A DNA stretch of 38,157 bases from Acidiferrobacteraceae bacterium (GTDB lineage Bacteria; Pseudomonadota; Gammaproteobacteria; Acidiferrobacterales; JAJDNE01). The notes beneath the pieces are model-generated. The model saw only the letters and a list, made by a program, of their open reading frames with translations. It searched no databases and was not told the origin of the DNA. The stretch is taken from positions 1 to 38,157 of the forward strand of contig JARRJV010000009.1 of NCBI GenBank assembly GCA_037388825.1, read 5' to 3'. The position numbers and the translations under genes were made by a program. Below, piece by piece: positions 35,410-38,157 of this stretch; positions within the stretch are counted from its first letter, which is position 1, and every line of letters starts with the position of its first letter.

Positions 35410-36144
35410 TCAATCAGACGTACGCGCCAACAGCACGGAAATATTGTCGGGCCCCCCGGCGTCGTTGGCCTGCTGGATCAGTCCCTCGACCGCCTTATCC
35501 AGGGTATCGCGCTGTCCTGCCAAAGCCGCCCGGATGGACTCATCCGTGACGACGTCGCTCAATCCATCCGAGCAGAGCAGGTAGATATCGTCGTTCTCGC
35601 AAGTGGTTTCGGTCAGGGCCGCATTGACGACTGCGTCGATACCCAGGGCGCGGGTAACCAGATTCTTGTTCATGGAGGCGTTAGCTTCTTCCCGCGACAT
35701 GAAGCCCCGGCTTACCAGCTCCTGTACCACGGAATGATCTTCCGTTAGCTGTTCGAGTACATCGTTACGCAAGCGGTACAGACGCGAATCGCCCACGTGA
35801 CCGATGTGGAGATTTTCGTCATTGAAGTAGGCAACGACCACCGTGGTTCCCATGCCACTGTATTCAGTTTTTTGTTTGGACATCTCGAAGACTGCAGTGT
35901 TGGCCAGCTCGATGGCCTCAATGACATTGCTGCCATCCAACGCGGCCTCGCCGTTTTCCAGTTTGTCCGTGAAATAGCGATGGATGATTTCCACGGCGGT
36001 GCCACTGGCGACCTCGCCGGCCTGGTGTCCACCCATCCCGTCCGCCAGGATCGCCAACCCGATTTCCGGGTATACGGCGATACTGTCCTCGTTGTTGGTT
36101 CGCACCATCCCCTGATGCGTTTGCCCCGTCATTTCTGTACGCAT
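35410..36144 (-). CDS. PP2C-family serine/threonine phosphatase
   Basis: Metal-dependent phosphatase of the PPM/Stp1 type, 244 residues from the ATG at 36144. The motifs are RTNNEDSIAV, ILADGMGGHQAGEVAS (metal Asp), GMGTTVVVAY, GHVGDSRLYRLR, LCSDGLSDVV and GGPDNISVLL. An in-frame TTG at 36183 would overlap the kinase gene, so I prefer the ATG. It lies 26 bases after the kinase gene and 106 before the FHA gene, and probably reverses the kinase's phosphorylations. Confidence 0.94.
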   Translation of the reverse strand: MRTEMTGQTHQGMVRTNNEDSIAVYPEIGLAILADGMGGHQAGEVASGTAVEIIHRYFTDKLENGEAALDGSNVIEAIELANTAVFEMSKQKTEYSGMGTTVVVAYFNDENLHIGHVGDSRLYRLRNDVLEQLTEDHSVVQELVSRGFMSREEANASMNKNLVTRALGIDAVVNAALTETTCENDDIYLLCSDGLSDVVTDESIRAALAGQRDTLDKAVEGLIQQANDAGGPDNISVLLARTSD

Positions 36145-36170
36145 GGTTGCTGCCGTCCGCTCCGTTATTA

Positions 36171-38157
36171 TTAGCTCATGCAACGCCGGACCGCATGCGC
36201 AAACTGCTCACCGGTCTGGTATCGCTTTTTCGCATCCTTCTGCAGGGCCTTGTCAATGATGGTCCGGACACAGGCCGGAAGGTCGTCCCGCAGCTTCACT
36301 GGATTCGGGTGCTTGGCGTTGGTGATCTGATACATTAGTTCCCCGATGGAATCCCCCCCAAATGGCTGCTCGCCCGTGAGCAACTCGAACATGGTGACGC
36401 CGAGGGAAAACAGATCCGAGCGGCCATCCACTTTCTTGCCAGTGAATTGCTCCGGCGACATGTAGGAGGGCGTGCCCAGCACGATCCCTGTTCTTGTTTT
36501 GCTCCGATCGGTAATGCGCGCAATGCCGAAATCGGTGACCTTTACCGTTCCATCGGCTTCGTTGAACATGATATTCGCAGGTTTGATGTCGCGATGCACT
36601 ACGTTCAGCTTGTGTGCGTAGTCCAGGGCATCGGCAACCTGGCCGACCACGTCGAGAATCCAGTCGGGATCCAGATGTTCGTCCTCGGCAATAACGGACG
36701 CGAGATCCTTGCCTTCCAGGAACTCCATGGCGATATAGGCCAGGTCGTGTTCTTCTCCTGCATCGTAGATGGTCACGATATTCGGATGATTCAGTCTGCC
36801 GGCGGTTTCGGCCTCGCGGAAGAAGCGCTCCTTGACCGATTCGATCTCGCCATCCTCGAATTCGGCCGTCAGATCAAGGGTCTTGATAGCCACGACGCGA
36901 TTGATCTTGGGGTCGTGTCCGAGGTACACCGTGCCCATGGCTCCACGGCCGAGTTCGCGGTCGACCTGGTAACGGCCCAGGGTTGGTTTCTGGGCGGCGC
37001 CGTCGACGATGAGCGTGCCCCCGGGTGAGGCAGCCCGCCCGCCCATAATGATGGTGCCGTCCACGGCCTGGGCGCGGTCCCGCTTTCCCTTCACGTCGCG
37101 GAATTTCTTGTCATGTTTCAGAATGTAGTCATAGCAGGAAACCGCCTTGCTGAACTGACGTTTGCGCTCAAAGTCCAGGGCCAGGTTGTACATCAGTTCG
37201 AGCACGGAATCGTCCACGGGCAGACTGCGGAACTTGTCCAGGGCCATGTCCAGTTGCCCCTGGCTCTGGAAGGTAAGGCCAAGCATACGGTTGTTCTGCG
37301 CCGAATCGCTCTCGGCGTGGGCCTTCAATCGTTCGGTCATGAAGAAACGCTTGGTCGTTAGCACGATGTGGCCGATAACCAGCAGAAAGGCCGGCGAAAT
37401 GGTCTGCAGCCAGGTCTTCTCGGATAGCATCATATACTGCCCCAACACCACCAGACCGATGAGGACGATCAGCGACAGCATGGCCGCCATGCCAGCCCGC
37501 AGCTTCGGAAGAACAACCACCAGATAGGCTGCGACGACAAAGAGGAGCCCGAGTTCGGCCCACGTGGTCCACGTCGGCCGGGTATAGAAATCCTCGTTCA
37601 GGATTGAAGTCACGAGATTCGCGGTCAACACCGGTTCCTGCATGGCGGCGTTTACCGGGGTGGGGAAGGGCTTGCCAACGCCCGGCGCGGTGGGTCCGAT
37701 AATCACAATCTTGTTGCGGAAGACATGAAGCGGGATCTTTCCGTTCAGCACGTCGACAAAGGAGTAGGTGCTGAACGGGGATTTGCCATCGGCATCGGTA
37801 TAGAACCCCGTGTACATACGCATGAATTCGTCGGTACGAATAAACAACTTGCCGATGCCTATGCCCTTGCCCAGGTCCACGCGAATACGCCGGGGGGAGA
37901 CATTCAGGCTGCGCGCCGCGAGCAAGAGCGAGAGGGACGGGTAGTAGTCACCGTAATAGTTGAGCACCAGGGGCTCAAGCCGCACTCCACCATCGGAATC
38001 TGGAATCAAATTGATATGCCCTACGCCGGCAAGCCCCTTGCCGAACTCGTTCAGGGGGTAGAGCACCGCGTTTGCGGGAATGGGTTCGATGATATTGTCG
38101 GCCGGCGCCTTGATTTGCGTGAGCCGGTTTGCGCGCACGAAAGCGGGAAGCGTTCCG
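36171..38157 (-). CDS. CHASE2-TPR-serine/threonine protein kinase (5' end outside window)
   Basis: Membrane-anchored sensor kinase; at least 661 residues are visible and the N-terminus lies beyond the right edge. From the visible side: the end of a CHASE2 sensor domain (VGHINLIPDSDGGVR, NKIVIIGPTAPG), three membrane helices, two TPR-like repeats (LGLTFQSQGQLDMALDKF, YNLALDFERKRQFSKAVSCY), a linker with GTIIMGG and GTLIVDG, and a full kinase domain. The kinase has GRGAMGTVY, VAIKT, HRDIKPANI, DFGIAR and SPEQF. The frame is open to the edge, so a GTG at 38138 is not a start. Confidence 0.94.
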   Translation of the reverse strand, partial: GTLPAFVRANRLTQIKAPADNIIEPIPANAVLYPLNEFGKGLAGVGHINLIPDSDGGVRLEPLVLNYYGDYYPSLSLLLAARSLNVSPRRIRVDLGKGIGIGKLFIRTDEFMRMYTGFYTDADGKSPFSTYSFVDVLNGKIPLHVFRNKIVIIGPTAPGVGKPFPTPVNAAMQEPVLTANLVTSILNEDFYTRPTWTTWAELGLLFVVAAYLVVVLPKLRAGMAAMLSLIVLIGLVVLGQYMMLSEKTWLQTISPAFLLVIGHIVLTTKRFFMTERLKAHAESDSAQNNRMLGLTFQSQGQLDMALDKFRSLPVDDSVLELMYNLALDFERKRQFSKAVSCYDYILKHDKKFRDVKGKRDRAQAVDGTIIMGGRAASPGGTLIVDGAAQKPTLGRYQVDRELGRGAMGTVYLGHDPKINRVVAIKTLDLTAEFEDGEIESVKERFFREAETAGRLNHPNIVTIYDAGEEHDLAYIAMEFLEGKDLASVIAEDEHLDPDWILDVVGQVADALDYAHKLNVVHRDIKPANIMFNEADGTVKVTDFGIARITDRSKTRTGIVLGTPSYMSPEQFTGKKVDGRSDLFSLGVTMFELLTGEQPFGGDSIGELMYQITNAKHPNPVKLRDDLPACVRTIIDKALQKDAKKRYQTGEQFAHAVRRCMS

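Noticed and set aside
38136-38157. GTG at 38138 as start of the kinase gene
   Set aside because: The frame is open to the window edge and the CHASE2 domain would be truncated, so the gene continues outside.

Overview
The window looks like chromosome of a GC-rich, sulfur-oxidising gammaproteobacterium, probably of the Chromatiales/Ectothiorhodospiraceae type. The main evidence is an oxidative-type dsr operon in the order dsrA-B-E-F-H-C-M-K. The DsrEFH set and the order are those of Allochromatium-like sulfur oxidisers, not of sulfate reducers. The conserved housekeeping blocks (lysS; miaA-hfq-hflX-hflK-hflC; hisZ-purA; rnr-rlmB; rpsF-rpsR-rplI-dnaB-alr-radA) also have gammaproteobacterial order. 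The species assignment is inference.

Region 1 (1-5390, minus strand) is the front of the dsr operon, reading leftwards out of the window; dsrK is cut by the edge. Hairpins lie between dsrA and dsrB and between dsrC and dsrM. Region 2 (5391-5936) is a 546-base divergent control region with inverted and direct repeats.

Region 3 (5937-9803, plus strand) is a tight operon divergent from dsr. It encodes a TauD/TfdA-type dioxygenase, a 65-residue unknown, a helical 234-residue unknown, a protein resembling the CRISPR RNA-processing family Cas6/Cmx6, a DsrC-family protein in which both functional cysteines are glycine (RspA type), and an SseA-type sulfurtransferase. No CRISPR array or other cas gene is present. 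This is the best candidate for an undescribed system: an RNA-binding-fold protein and a cysteine-free DsrC paralogue next to sulfur oxidation genes.

Region 4 (9811-15557) is accessory. It holds PilZ, thioredoxin-like and PiuC-type dioxygenase genes (minus), a Fur-like site and a 16-bp palindrome in an AT-rich patch, a small unknown gene with a perfect terminator, a second 2OG-Fe(II) oxygenase, a TauE/SafE permease, a Sel1-repeat protein and two conserved unknowns.

Region 5 (15634-34616, plus strand) is core: prfB with its programmed frameshift, lysS, miaA, hfq, hflX, hflK (apparent single-base frameshift near its 5' end), hflC, hisZ, purA, a lone tRNA-Leu(CAG) on the opposite strand, rnr, rlmB, a small coiled-coil gene, rpsF-rpsR-rplI, dnaB, alr and radA. 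Region 6 (34626-38157, minus strand) is a signalling module transcribed as CHASE2-TPR-Ser/Thr kinase (cut by the right edge), PP2C phosphatase and double-FHA protein. All calls rest on reading translations and motifs; no database search was run.
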